Of a stretch of DNA of 64,000 nucleotides, positions 9,058-18,526 are shown one piece after another. The notes beneath the pieces were generated by a model. It did not search any database. It was not told the DNA's origin and worked only from the letters and a program-made list of their open reading frames with translations. Location: assembly GCF_900112285.1 (NCBI RefSeq), contig NZ_FOKZ01000003.1, positions 186,001-250,000 on the forward strand. Direction: 5' to 3'. The DNA comes from Polaromonas sp. OV174. Its GTDB lineage: Bacteria > Pseudomonadota > Gammaproteobacteria > Burkholderiales > Burkholderiaceae_C. Numbering within the stretch: position 1 is the stretch's first letter; the number at the start of each line of letters is the position of its first letter. The position numbers and the translations under genes are program-made.

Positions 9058-10602
9058 TTAATCAAGTTTGAATTCGCCCACCGCCGCCTGCAGCTGGTGC
9101 GCCTGTGCCGACAGCGCGGCGGAGGCGGCAGCCCCCTGCTCAACCAGGGCGGCGTTTTGCTGCGTGGCCTGGCCCATCAGCGCCATGGCCTGACTCACCT
9201 GCTCTATGCCCTGGCTTTGCTCCACCGAAGCCGCCGAGATCTGCGCCAGCAGGCTGCTGACCCGCTGGACGGCCTGCACGATGTCCTGCATGGTGCTGCC
9301 GGCGCGATTCACCAGCTCGGAGCCATGGCCAACCTGCTGCACCGAGTCCCCGATCAAGGCCTTGATTTCCTTGGCCGCCTCGTCGCTGCGCCGCGCCAGG
9401 CTGCGAACCTCTCCGGCCACCACCGCAAAGCCGCGGCCCTGCTCGCCGGCCCGCGCCGCCTCCACGGCGGCATTGAGCGCCAGGATGTTGGTCTGAAAGG
9501 CAATGCCCTCGATCACGCCGATGATGTCGACAATCTTTTTCGAGCTGCCGCTGATGGAGGCCATGGACGCGACCACCTGGGCTACCACCTCGCCGCCCTG
9601 CCCGGCAATGCCCGAGGCCGTGGCGGCCAGCCCGCTGGCCGAGCGTGCGTGCTCCGCGTTCAGCTTGACCGTGGCGGTCAGCTGCTCCATGCTGGACAGC
9701 GTTTGCACCAGCGAGGCCGCCTGCTCCTCGGTACGCCGCGACAGATCGGCATTGCCGGCGGCAATGTCCCCGGAAGCCTCGGTAATCTCATCGGTCGAGC
9801 CCTTGATGCGGCTGACCAGATCGGTCAAGGTGTCTTCCATCTCTCCCAGGGCGCCCAGCAGCCGGCCAAAGTCGCCGCCGCGCTCGGTCACGAACTCCTG
9901 GCTGAGATCGCCCGAGGCCACGGTCTCGGCGATGTAGATGGCCTCCTTGAGCGGCTGCGCGATGCTGCGCACCAGCCGGTAGGCCAGGATGCCGCCCAGC
10001 GCCAGCGCGGCCAGGCCCAGCCCGAACATCAGGGCGCGCGCCGAACTCACCTCTGAACCGGCTTGTGCGCTGCGGTTACTGACATGCTTTGTCTGCCAGT
10101 CGGTCAGCGACTGGACCTCTTGCTGCAGGCGATCCAGCGCCGGCAGGGCCGCACCCGTCAGGGAACGGGAGGCCGCCTCGCGCTCGCCCTGTTCCAGCAG
10201 CTTTGCCACCTGGCCAAAGGCCTGCATATAAGCCGCGCGCGCACTTTGGATGCGCGCCAGCAAGGCCGTCTCCTCATCCGGGAGCACGGCCTGTTCCAGC
10301 ACCGCCAGCGCCTGGGTGACGAGCTGCTGGTTGCTCTCCATGTGCTGGCGTATTCCCGCCGCCTGCGTCTGGTCGTTCGTCAGGAACAACTCCATCGTTC
10401 TTCTGGCATTGGCTTGCGTCGTGGCCTTGACCGTCGCCAGCGCCTCGGCCTTGCGCCAGTCCGTGCCGGCGATCTGCTGGCTGATGGCGCCTACCCCGGC
10501 CAGATGGCTCAACCCGACGGCCGTCAAGCCGCCCATCAGCAGCAAAAGCAGGCCGAACGCGGCCATCAGCCGCGTGCTGATCTTCAGATTTTCCAGATGC
10601 AT
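9058..10602 (-). CDS. Methyl-accepting chemotaxis protein
   Basis: This is a 514-residue receptor of Tsr/Tar-like layout. It has an N-terminal membrane segment (about 11-32), a periplasmic four-helix bundle (about 35-190) and a second membrane segment (about 195-215). A HAMP domain and a long cytoplasmic signalling hairpin follow. The hairpin tip is [20 protein letters not shown] and continues with [16 protein letters not shown], which identifies the family clearly. No C-terminal NWETF-type CheR pentapeptide is present. ATG at 10602 is chosen because GGAG lies upstream at good spacing and the membrane helix begins directly after; the frame is open further upstream. The ligand is unknown. Confidence 0.95.
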   Translation of the reverse strand: MHLENLKISTRLMAAFGLLLLLMGGLTAVGLSHLAGVGAISQQIAGTDWRKAEALATVKATTQANARRTMELFLTNDQTQAAGIRQHMESNQQLVTQALAVLEQAVLPDEETALLARIQSARAAYMQAFGQVAKLLEQGEREAASRSLTGAALPALDRLQQEVQSLTDWQTKHVSNRSAQAGSEVSSARALMFGLGLAALALGGILAYRLVRSIAQPLKEAIYIAETVASGDLSQEFVTERGGDFGRLLGALGEMEDTLTDLVSRIKGSTDEITEASGDIAAGNADLSRRTEEQAASLVQTLSSMEQLTATVKLNAEHARSASGLAATASGIAGQGGEVVAQVVASMASISGSSKKIVDIIGVIEGIAFQTNILALNAAVEAARAGEQGRGFAVVAGEVRSLARRSDEAAKEIKALIGDSVQQVGHGSELVNRAGSTMQDIVQAVQRVSSLLAQISAASVEQSQGIEQVSQAMALMGQATQQNAALVEQGAAASAALSAQAHQLQAAVGEFKLD

Positions 10603-10784
10603 GGTGTTTGTGTCTCCTGCCGGCCCCCTCCGTCTCAAGATGCGTGAGATGCCCAAAGCATCACCGTAGCCAGACCACGGCGCCCCATAAGCCCGAAAAA
10701 GGGCGAAAAATGGCCGCATTTCAGCGCATTGGCATGCGCCGGCGGCACGGCGAGGCCCACCCGCCTTGGGTTGCCATCGCACTG

Positions 10785-10846
10785 TTTGAATCAAATCGGG
10801 CTCTAGCCCATAACCCACGGGCGCAAGCAGCTCCCGTTTTTATAGC
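10785..10846 (-). repeat. Dispersed palindromic repeat, copy C
   Basis: Read on the minus strand, this copy has GCTATAAAAACGGGAGCTGC, then TTGCGCCCG, a spacer, GGGCTAGAGCCC and an AT-rich tail. It is nearly the full consensus. It lies 15 bp after the stop of the epimerase-like gene, in the gap upstream of the chemotaxis receptor gene. Confidence 0.75.
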
Positions 10847-10860
10847 ACCCCACTCTGACG

Positions 10861-11781
10861 CTAAACCAAGCCTTGCGCCACCGTGGGGTAGCGCAACACC
10901 ATCCTGAGCTCATTTTTCAGGCGCCAGTTGTCCAGCCGCCGCGACTCGCTCATGAAGCTCAGCAGCATCAGCGGCAACTGCTCCTTCGCGCTATCGCGCG
11001 CCAGCCGGGGCGGCCGGGGCAACTGGTAGAGGTCGGCGGCCAGGTCGAAGTAGTCGCCCATCAGCAGTTCGGTGTCGTCGCAGGCATGCGTCACGCGTTG
11101 CGGCTTGCCGCGCCACAGCGCCGCCAGGCAGGCGCGCGCCAGGTCGTCGGCGTGAATATGGCTGGTGTAGACATCGTCTTCGCGCCGCAGCACGGGCGTG
11201 CCCTTGAGCAGTCGCCCCCGCGGCGTGCCGCCTTCGCGGTCGGGCGCATAAATGCCCGGAATGCGCAAGATGTGCACCGGCGTGCCGCTGGCGCGCCCGA
11301 ACAGCCGCAGATGGGCTTCGGCATGCACGCGGCGCTGCGAGCGCGGCGTGTGCGGGTTGAGCGGCCGGGTTTCACTCACCCTCTCGCCGCCGCAGTCGCC
11401 ATACACCCCGCTGGTCGAGCCATAGACCAGCGACTGCGGCAGGCCGCGCAAACGCAAGGCCCGCAGCAGCGCCAGCGTGCGCGGATCGCAGCGCCAGTCC
11501 GGGTTGTCGCCGGGCGGCGGCGCCAAGTGAACCACACGGGTGGCCAGGCCGGCCAGCCGACGCAAGGTAGCCGGCTGATCCAGATTGCCCAGCAAGGGCG
11601 TGATGCCCTGAGCGCGCAAAGCCGGCACACGCCCGGCGGAGGAAGTCAGCGCCAGCAGCTTGAGCCGGGACGGCAACTGGCCGGCCACGCGCTGGCCAAC
11701 ATCGCCGCAGCCGACGATCAACACCCGCTGCCGGCGGAAACGAAAAGGCAGCGCGCCAAGGGGATTCAGGTTTGAGGGCAA
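10861..11781 (-). CDS. NAD-dependent epimerase/dehydratase family protein
   Basis: The product is an atypical or extended short-chain dehydrogenase of about 300 residues. The Rossmann motif VLIVGCGDVGQRVA lies near residues 20-33, and the central motif LVYGSTSGVYGDCGG near 117-131 resembles YeeZ-like nucleoside-sugar epimerases. The substrate is unknown. The N terminus is uncertain: the longest frame begins with TTG at 11781 without a clear ribosome binding site. The gene is divergent from the flavoprotein gene with only about 60 bp between them, so the two promoters must overlap. Confidence 0.8.
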   Translation of the reverse strand: MPSNLNPLGALPFRFRRQRVLIVGCGDVGQRVAGQLPSRLKLLALTSSAGRVPALRAQGITPLLGNLDQPATLRRLAGLATRVVHLAPPPGDNPDWRCDPRTLALLRALRLRGLPQSLVYGSTSGVYGDCGGERVSETRPLNPHTPRSQRRVHAEAHLRLFGRASGTPVHILRIPGIYAPDREGGTPRGRLLKGTPVLRREDDVYTSHIHADDLARACLAALWRGKPQRVTHACDDTELLMGDYFDLAADLYQLPRPPRLARDSAKEQLPLMLLSFMSESRRLDNWRLKNELRMVLRYPTVAQGLV

Positions 11782-11840
11782 AATTGGGGGTTTGCTGGAA
11801 GACCAGCCCAGTCATCAAGACCCCCAAGGATACCCAATAT

Positions 11841-12881
11841 ATGAGTTTCAACGTGAGCGTGCAGCCCAGCGGCAGAACCTTTACCGCCAATCCCGATGAA
11901 GCGCTGCTGGCCGCCGCCATTCGCCAGGGCATAGGTCTGCCCTATGGCTGCAAGGATGGCGCTTGCGGCTCCTGCAAATGCAAGAAGCTGGAAGGCACGG
12001 TGAGCCACGGCACACACCAGCTCAAGGCCTTGTCGCCCGAAGACGAGGCCAACGGCTTCATCCTGACCTGCTGCGCCGTGGCGCACAGCGACGTGGTGAT
12101 CGAGTCGCGTCAGGTCACCGACGAAAGCGCCTTTCCGATCAAGAAAATGCCGGTGCGCATCAACAGCCTGAACAAGCTGTCGCACGACGTCATGGCGGTG
12201 CGCCTGCAGCTGCCGGCCAGCGATACCTTCAAATACCACGCCGGCCAGTATGTGGAGTTTTTGCTGCGCGATGGCGACCGCCGCGCCTACTCCATGGCCA
12301 ACGCGCCACACACCCAGGCCGACAACCCGGGCGTGGAGCTACACATACGCTACATGTCTGGCGGCAAGTTCACCGAGCATGTGTTTGCCACCATGAAGGA
12401 AAAAGAGATTTTGCGCATAGAAGGGCCTTACGGCAGCTTCTTCCTGCGCGAAGACAGCGACAAGCCCGTGGTGCTGCTGGCTTCGGGCACCGGCTTTGCG
12501 CCCATCAAGGCGCTGATCGAAAACATGCAGCACAAAAACATCACGCGCCCGGCCGTGCTGTACTGGGGCGGCCGCCGCCCGGAGGACCTGTACATGAACG
12601 ACTGGGTCCAGGCCAAACTGGCCGAAATGCCCAACCTCAGCTATGTGCCCGTGGTCTCAGACGCCCTGCCCGAAGACCAGTGGAGTGGCCGCACCGGCTT
12701 TGTTCACAAGGCCGTGCTGCAAGACTTTCCCGACCTCTCGGCGCATCAGGTCTATGCCTGCGGCGCGCCCATCGTGGTGGAATCTGCCCGCGACGAATAC
12801 AGCGCGGTGGCCGGCCTGCCGGCAGAAGAGTTCTTTTCCGACCCCTTCACCACCGAGGCTGACAAGGCCAAAACCGCCTGA
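11841..12881 (+). CDS. 2Fe-2S ferredoxin-type flavoprotein reductase (AscD-like)
   Basis: The 346-residue product joins an N-terminal plant-type 2Fe-2S ferredoxin domain (GCKDGACGSCKCK near residues 36-48, last ligand in TCCAVAH near 77) to a ferredoxin-NADP reductase module. The module has the FAD motif RRAYSMANAP (about 150) and the pyridine nucleotide motif GTGFAPIKA (about 217). This arrangement matches proteins annotated as CDP-6-deoxy-delta-3,4-glucoseen reductase. In betaproteobacteria that name is often only a label for a generic oxygenase-type reductase. ATG at 11841 is preceded by AAGGA. No partner oxygenase or sugar gene is adjacent, so its electron acceptor is unknown. Confidence 0.85.
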   Translation: MSFNVSVQPSGRTFTANPDEALLAAAIRQGIGLPYGCKDGACGSCKCKKLEGTVSHGTHQLKALSPEDEANGFILTCCAVAHSDVVIESRQVTDESAFPIKKMPVRINSLNKLSHDVMAVRLQLPASDTFKYHAGQYVEFLLRDGDRRAYSMANAPHTQADNPGVELHIRYMSGGKFTEHVFATMKEKEILRIEGPYGSFFLREDSDKPVVLLASGTGFAPIKALIENMQHKNITRPAVLYWGGRRPEDLYMNDWVQAKLAEMPNLSYVPVVSDALPEDQWSGRTGFVHKAVLQDFPDLSAHQVYACGAPIVVESARDEYSAVAGLPAEEFFSDPFTTEADKAKTA

Positions 12882-12907
12882 AACACCTGAAGCCGGGCGC
12901 CACTAAA

Positions 12908-12968
12908 GCTATCAAAACCATAGCATTTAGCGCCTAAAACCAAAAGGCTAGAGGCACTTTTTTCTTTA
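12908..12968 (+). repeat. Dispersed palindromic repeat, copy E
   Basis: GCTATCAAAACCATAGC is followed by ATTTAGCGCC, a spacer, AGGCTAGAGGC and a T tract. The arms extend outward: CTAAA before the core pairs with TTTAG after it, and flanking GCGC pairs too. The copy lies between the flavoprotein and Bug genes and could also end transcription. Confidence 0.75.
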
Positions 12969-13068
12969 ATTCAACACCCAGCACCGCCGCCGCAACAGAG
13001 CTTGAGCCCTGTTGCCCTCATGGCACGCCATGAAACAGCTGGGTCAACTTTTTCGAAACCATCAGACC

Positions 13069-14061
13069 ATGAACCGCCGAAACTTCCTGCCTTTTTTGAG
13101 CAAAAGCCTCGCACTCGCGTCCATCGCCACGCTGGCCTTGTCGTCCACCCTGGCGCTGGCCCAACCCAAAGTCATGCGCATCATCGTTCCCTATGCGCCG
13201 GGTGGCCCGCTCGACATCACGGCCCGTCTGGTCGCCGAACGGGTGAAGGATTCCCTGGGCACCGTGATCATTGAAAATCGCCCCGGCGCCGGCGGCAACA
13301 TCGGCGTGGATGCCATTGCCAAGGCCGCGCCCGACGGCATGACCATAGGCCTCGCCGCCGTCGCCACCCATGCCATCAACCCCTGGCTGTACAGCAAGAT
13401 GCCTTACAACGCGGCGACCGACTTTGCCCCCATCACGCAAATGGTGCGGGTGCCCAATGTGCTGGTGATGAATGCCGAAACGGCGCAGCGCCTGCACATC
13501 AACACGCTGGCCGACCTGATCAAGTACGCCAAGGCGAACCCGGGCAAACTCAATTTCGCCAGCGGCGGCAATGGCAGCGCCGGCCACCTGGCCGGTGAGA
13601 TGTTCAAGGCCCAGGCCGGCATCTTTGCGCTGCACATTCCCTACAACGGCGGCAACCCGGCCCAGCTGGCGCTGCTGAGCGGCCAGGTCGACTTCAACTT
13701 TGACAACCTCGCCGCCGCCTCAAGCAACATCAAGTCCGGCAAGCTCAAGGCGCTGGCGGTCACCACGGCCAAGCGCAGCGCCATGCTGCCCGATGTGCCG
13801 GCCGTGGCCGAAACGCTCAAGGGCTTCGAGATCGACACCTGGTGGGGACTGGTCGCGCCGGCCGGCACGCCCAAGGACGTGATTGCCAAACTCAGCCAGG
13901 CCTACATCGCGGCACTGAACTCACCCGAGGCCAAGAGCCGTTTTGCCACCCTGATGGCCGAACCGGTGGCCAGCACGCCCGAGCAGTTTGGCGCTTTCAT
14001 GAAGAGCGAGCAGGCCAAATACGAGAAAGTGGTGAAAGCCTCGGGCGCCAAGGTCGACTAA
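13069..14061 (+). CDS. Bug-family (TctC) tricarboxylate transporter substrate-binding protein
   Basis: This is a periplasmic binding protein of the Bug family, which is greatly expanded in Burkholderiales. After a signal peptide of about 33 residues (Tat-like NRRNFL then a hydrophobic core ending ALAQ), the mature part begins with the family motif RIIVPYAPGGPLDITARLV. NRPGAGGNIG and ASGGNGSAGHLAGE follow later. The ligand, usually a carboxylate, is not predictable. Start ATG at 13069 fits the signal peptide; upstream ATGs at 13030 and 13012 are possible. No tctAB permease is adjacent, although tctAB lies at the right end of the window. Confidence 0.92.
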   Translation: MNRRNFLPFLSKSLALASIATLALSSTLALAQPKVMRIIVPYAPGGPLDITARLVAERVKDSLGTVIIENRPGAGGNIGVDAIAKAAPDGMTIGLAAVATHAINPWLYSKMPYNAATDFAPITQMVRVPNVLVMNAETAQRLHINTLADLIKYAKANPGKLNFASGGNGSAGHLAGEMFKAQAGIFALHIPYNGGNPAQLALLSGQVDFNFDNLAAASSNIKSGKLKALAVTTAKRSAMLPDVPAVAETLKGFEIDTWWGLVAPAGTPKDVIAKLSQAYIAALNSPEAKSRFATLMAEPVASTPEQFGAFMKSEQAKYEKVVKASGAKVD

Positions 14062-14110
14062 GTTCGCAATTTGTGGTGTTTTAGGGATCAAGCCCATACC
14101 AGTTGGTCGT

Positions 14111-14137
14111 AGCAAGCTATGAAATTAATAGCTTGCT
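14111..14137. repeat. Dispersed repeat core, copy F (perfect hairpin)
   Basis: AGCAAGCTAT and ATAGCTTGCT form perfect 10 bp arms around GAAATTA. Only the core is present; the GGGCTAGAG module is missing. It lies between the convergent Bug and GNAT genes and may act as a terminator. Confidence 0.6.
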
Positions 14138-14171
14138 GCAGCTACCCTGCCAGCAGCACGCGACAAAAACC

Positions 14172-14690
14172 TCAGTTTGCAGCCAGCGCCTGCGTCATGT
14201 AGACAGCGGCGCCGAGATAAGTCGCCAGGTGCTGCCGCTCGCGCGGGTCGTCCAGCGTCGTGGCCCGAAAACCTAGGCGCTGCCAGAACGCCTGCGAACC
14301 CTGCACCGACACCAGGGCGCAATATGCCAACCCCTCCTGCCTGGCCACGGCCAGCGCATGGCTGACCAGCGCGGGACCCAGGCCCTGACCGGCCGCCGCA
14401 GTGGAAACGGCCAGATCGTGCAAATACAGACAGTTGGGTAGCGCTGGCGAATGAAAGTGCCCGCCCAGCGGCGTGATCTTGCCCAGTACCGAGCGGTAGG
14501 CCACCAGATAAGCACACACCCCGGCAGGCCCTTGCGCCACCCAGGCGGTATCGGGAAACTCGTTCAGGCGGGCGCGCAGCGTCGCATCGTCTTCCAGATA
14601 ATGCGGATGATAGGAGTCGGCCTGTATGGCCGCGACACTGGCCAGGTCGCCAGGGCGCATCAGTCGCACGCTGGGACTGGGCCGTGTCAC
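14172..14690 (-). CDS. GNAT family N-acetyltransferase
   Basis: The product is about 172 residues with the GNAT acetyl-CoA binding region: LHDLAVSTAAAGQGLGPALV (motif A with QGLG in place of QxxGxG/A), followed by VSVQGSQAFWQRLGF. The substrate is unknown. The start is placed at GTG 14690, seven bases after the livF stop, where GGTGAG can serve as ribosome binding site; an ATG at 14735 would overlap livF by 38 bp. The close linkage suggests co-transcription at the end of the liv operon, but nothing in the sequence ties its substrate to branched-chain amino acids. Confidence 0.82.
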   Translation of the reverse strand: MTRPSPSVRLMRPGDLASVAAIQADSYHPHYLEDDATLRARLNEFPDTAWVAQGPAGVCAYLVAYRSVLGKITPLGGHFHSPALPNCLYLHDLAVSTAAAGQGLGPALVSHALAVARQEGLAYCALVSVQGSQAFWQRLGFRATTLDDPRERQHLATYLGAAVYMTQALAAN

Positions 14691-14697
14691 CAGATCA

Positions 14698-15414
<717 letters not shown>

Positions 15415-15428
15415 GTTCTTGCTTTCCT

Positions 15429-16196
15429 TCAATGACCGGTGCCCAAATAGGCGGTGATCACTTTTTCATTTTTCTGCACATCGGCGGGCGCGCCTTCGGC
15501 GATCTGTTTGCCGTAGTCCAGCACCGTCACCCGATCGCACAAGCCCATGACCAATTTCACATCGTGCTCAATCAGCAAGATGGTGCGGTTGTCCTTGCGA
15601 ATGCGGTCTATCAGCTCGCGCAGCTGCACTTTTTCGGTGGCATTCATGCCGGCAGCCGGCTCGTCCAGCGCGATCAGCTGCGGGTCTGTGGCCAAGGCCC
15701 GGGCAATCTCCAGGCGCCGCTGGTCGCCGTAGCTCAGGGTGCGGGCCTTGAAGTCGGCGTACTTGCCAATGCCCACATAGTCCAGCAGCTCCTGCGAGCG
15801 CTTGGCAATCGCCGCCTCTTCGTGCTTGAAACCCGGCGTGCGAAAGACCGCACCGAGCAGGCCGGACTTGGTGCGTATGTGACGACCGACCATCACGTTC
15901 TCAAGTGCCGTCATGTCGGCAAACAGGCGGATATTTTGAAAGGTGCGGGCAATGCCGGCCTTGGCCACTTCATGCACCGCCGTCGGCTTGTAAGGCTTGC
16001 CGGCCAGCTCGAAAGTACCGCTGTCCGGCGTGTACAGGCCGGTCAACACGTTAAAGAAGGTGGTCTTGCCCGCGCCATTGGGACCAATCAGGCCATAGAC
16101 CTGACCGCGTTCGATCTTGATGCCGACATCGCTGAGCGCCTGCAAGCCACCAAAACGTTTGGAAACACCGGAGACATTAAGAATGGTTTCACTCAT
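15429..16196 (-). CDS. livG: Branched-chain amino acid ABC transporter ATP-binding protein LivG
   Basis: The first ATPase subunit has 255 residues. Walker A is GPNGAGKTTF, the signature is LSYGDQRRLEIARALA, and Walker B is LIALDEPAAGMN. The C-terminal tail VTVLDYGKQIAEG matches LivG. Two in-frame ATGs exist; 16196 is chosen because AAGGGG lies seven bases upstream, whereas the one at 16202 is too close. It starts 11 bp after the livM stop. Confidence 0.95.
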   Translation of the reverse strand: MSETILNVSGVSKRFGGLQALSDVGIKIERGQVYGLIGPNGAGKTTFFNVLTGLYTPDSGTFELAGKPYKPTAVHEVAKAGIARTFQNIRLFADMTALENVMVGRHIRTKSGLLGAVFRTPGFKHEEAAIAKRSQELLDYVGIGKYADFKARTLSYGDQRRLEIARALATDPQLIALDEPAAGMNATEKVQLRELIDRIRKDNRTILLIEHDVKLVMGLCDRVTVLDYGKQIAEGAPADVQKNEKVITAYLGTGH

Positions 16197-16207
16197 GTCC
16201 ATTCCCC

Positions 16208-17293
16208 TTAGTTCTTGACAGGTTTAGCCAGCGACTTGCCGTGCTCTGGCGAAGGCCAGAGACCGCGCGGCCGCATCAGCATGATGACGATCATGGCCAG
16301 CGCAATCAGCAGCTGGCGCAAGATGGCGGAATCGAGACGGCCGTCGGTCATGGCCTGCAAGGGCCCGGCCACATGGCGCAGCACCTCGGGCAGCGAAGCC
16401 AGCAGCAAGGCGCCCAAAATGACGCCGGGCAGATAACCGATACCGCCCAGCACCACCATGGCCACGATCATGATGGACTCCATCAGGCTGAAGGATTCGG
16501 GCGAGACAAAACCCTGGAAGGCGGCAAACATAGCGCCCGACACGCCGCCAAAGGTGGCGCCCATGCCGAAGGCCAGCAGCTTCATGTTGCGGGTGTTGAT
16601 GCCCATGGCCTTGGCGGCGATTTCGTCCTCGCGGATCGCCATCCAGGCCCGGCCAATGCGCGAGGTTTGCAGCCGGTGGCAAATGATGACAGACACGATC
16701 ACCAGCGCCAGGAAGAGGTAGTAATACATCGACACCGAGTTGACGGTAAAGCCGAAAAACTCATGCGACTTGCCCAGATCGAAGCCGAAGAACTTAATGG
16801 AATCGATCTGGTTGATGCCCTTGGGGCCGTTGGTCAGATTGACGGGCCGGTCCAGGTTGTTCAGGAACACCCGGATGATTTCGCCAAAACCCAAGGTGAC
16901 GATGGCCAGGTAGTCGCCGCGCAGCTTGAGCGTGGGCGCGCCAAGAATCACGCCAAACAAGCCCGCCAGGGCGGCCGCCGCCGGAATGGCGGCCCAGATC
17001 GGCAGGTGCAGGCCTTCGGGAAAGGCGGCGGCAATGGCCGGAAAGGCCTCCGCCAGATGCGGCGAGCCTAGCAGGGCAAACAGGTAGGCGCCGAGCGCAA
17101 AAAAGGCCACGTAGCCAAGGTCGAGCAGACCGGCATAGCCCACCACGATGTTCAGGCCCAGGGCCAGCAGCACATAGAGCAACGTCATGTCGACAATCCG
17201 CACCCAGGCGTTGCCGCCCTGCTGCAGCAGCAAGGGCAGCACCAGCAGCGCGATGCCGGCGATTAAAAAGGTAGCCAGTTTGTTGAGTTTCAT
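16208..17293 (-). CDS. livM: Branched-chain amino acid ABC transporter permease LivM
   Basis: This inner membrane permease has 360 residues and about ten hydrophobic segments. The LivM family motif GLNIVVGYAGLLDLGYVAFF lies in the N-terminal third, and the coupling-helix region SRIGRAWMAIREDEIAAKAMGIN lies in the middle. ATG at 17293 follows AAGGAA. The frame remains open upstream, but that part is not family-like. It pairs with LivH and the two ATPases; no periplasmic binding protein gene is next to this cassette. Confidence 0.95.
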   Translation of the reverse strand: MKLNKLATFLIAGIALLVLPLLLQQGGNAWVRIVDMTLLYVLLALGLNIVVGYAGLLDLGYVAFFALGAYLFALLGSPHLAEAFPAIAAAFPEGLHLPIWAAIPAAAALAGLFGVILGAPTLKLRGDYLAIVTLGFGEIIRVFLNNLDRPVNLTNGPKGINQIDSIKFFGFDLGKSHEFFGFTVNSVSMYYYLFLALVIVSVIICHRLQTSRIGRAWMAIREDEIAAKAMGINTRNMKLLAFGMGATFGGVSGAMFAAFQGFVSPESFSLMESIMIVAMVVLGGIGYLPGVILGALLLASLPEVLRHVAGPLQAMTDGRLDSAILRQLLIALAMIVIMLMRPRGLWPSPEHGKSLAKPVKN

Positions 17294-17339
17294 GAGAATT
17301 TTTCCTTGTATCTCGGCTGGATAGAGGGTGACGTGGGCC

Positions 17340-18269
17340 TCAGGCCCGGTCCGCCACACGTTCACCCAGCAGGCCGGATGGGCGCAGCGTGAGCACGAAA
17401 ATCAGCACGATAAAAGCAAAAATATCGGAGTACTGGCTGCCCAGCACGCCACCGGTCAGCGGGCCTATGTAGCCAGCGCCTATGGATTCAATCAGCCCCA
17501 GCAAGATGCCGCCCAACACGGCGCCGCCCAGGTTGCCGATGCCACCAAACACCGCCGCGGTAAAGGCCTTGAGGCCGGGCAAAAAGCCCATGGTGTGCTG
17601 CACCGTGCCGTAATTCGAGGCATACATCACGCCGGCCAGCGCGGCCAAGATGGCGCCGATGATGAAGGTGGCGGAAATCACGGTATCGGGTCGCACACCC
17701 ATCAGCGCGGCCACGCGAGGATTCTCGGCCGTGGCCCGCATGGCGCGGCCCAGCTTGGTGTAATGCACCAGCCACATCAGCACCGACAGCGACACCGCCG
17801 TAGCACCCAGGATGAAGAGCTGCGTCACGGTGATCACGGCGCCACCGACCTGAAAGGGCTCACTGGGCAGCAGCGTGGGATAAGGCTTGTAATTGGGCTT
17901 CCAGATGATCATGGCCAGCGTCTGCAGCAGCAGCGACATGCCGATGGCGGTGATCAGCGGCGCCAGCTTGGGCGAATTGCGCAGCGGCCTATAGGCGATT
18001 TTTTCAATCGTGAAATTCAGCGCCGCGCAGACCACAAAGGCGATCAAGAGGGAGATCAGCAAGATCAGCCAGCCCGGCGCGCCCGGCATGGCTTCCTGCA
18101 TCCAGCGGATGATGGTCCAACTGGTGAGAGCCCCCACCATCAAGACCTCGCCGTGGGCAAAATTGATCAGGTTGATGATGCCGTAAACCATGGTGTAACC
18201 CAGGGCGATCAGGGCATACATGCTGCCCAGAACCAAACCATTGATGATTTGCTGTAGCAATATTTCCAT
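17340..18269 (-). CDS. livH: Branched-chain amino acid ABC transporter permease LivH
   Basis: This 309-residue permease begins MEILLQQIINGLVLGSMYAL, the usual LivH N terminus, and continues with GYTMVYGIINLINFAHGEV, the family signature. ATG at 18269 follows GGAGAG. It is the first gene of livHMGF, with a 257 bp leader back to the convergent end of rarA, so the operon promoter must lie in 18270-18526. That region is AT-rich near 18470-18490, but I could not assign promoter boxes with confidence. Confidence 0.95.
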   Translation of the reverse strand: MEILLQQIINGLVLGSMYALIALGYTMVYGIINLINFAHGEVLMVGALTSWTIIRWMQEAMPGAPGWLILLISLLIAFVVCAALNFTIEKIAYRPLRNSPKLAPLITAIGMSLLLQTLAMIIWKPNYKPYPTLLPSEPFQVGGAVITVTQLFILGATAVSLSVLMWLVHYTKLGRAMRATAENPRVAALMGVRPDTVISATFIIGAILAALAGVMYASNYGTVQHTMGFLPGLKAFTAAVFGGIGNLGGAVLGGILLGLIESIGAGYIGPLTGGVLGSQYSDIFAFIVLIFVLTLRPSGLLGERVADRA

Positions 18270-18526
18270 AACTCTCTCCGGTTTGATTGAACTTGCCAAC
18301 TCCGCTTTCGCCGCCATGCCATGGGATCACCACGACATCACGTGAGCTAACAAAAAGCCCGCCTATCAAAACCAGGAAACTGGGTTGGGTGGCGAGCTAA
18401 TTGGCGAATTGTAGCCATGGGTCTCTAGCGAGAATTGGGCCAGGAAGGCCGTTTTTGCGGGGTTTACCCTTGAGAAATTTTATTTTTTTCGCGCAGTCAG
18501 GGTTTATCAGGAGGGCTGGTCCAGCG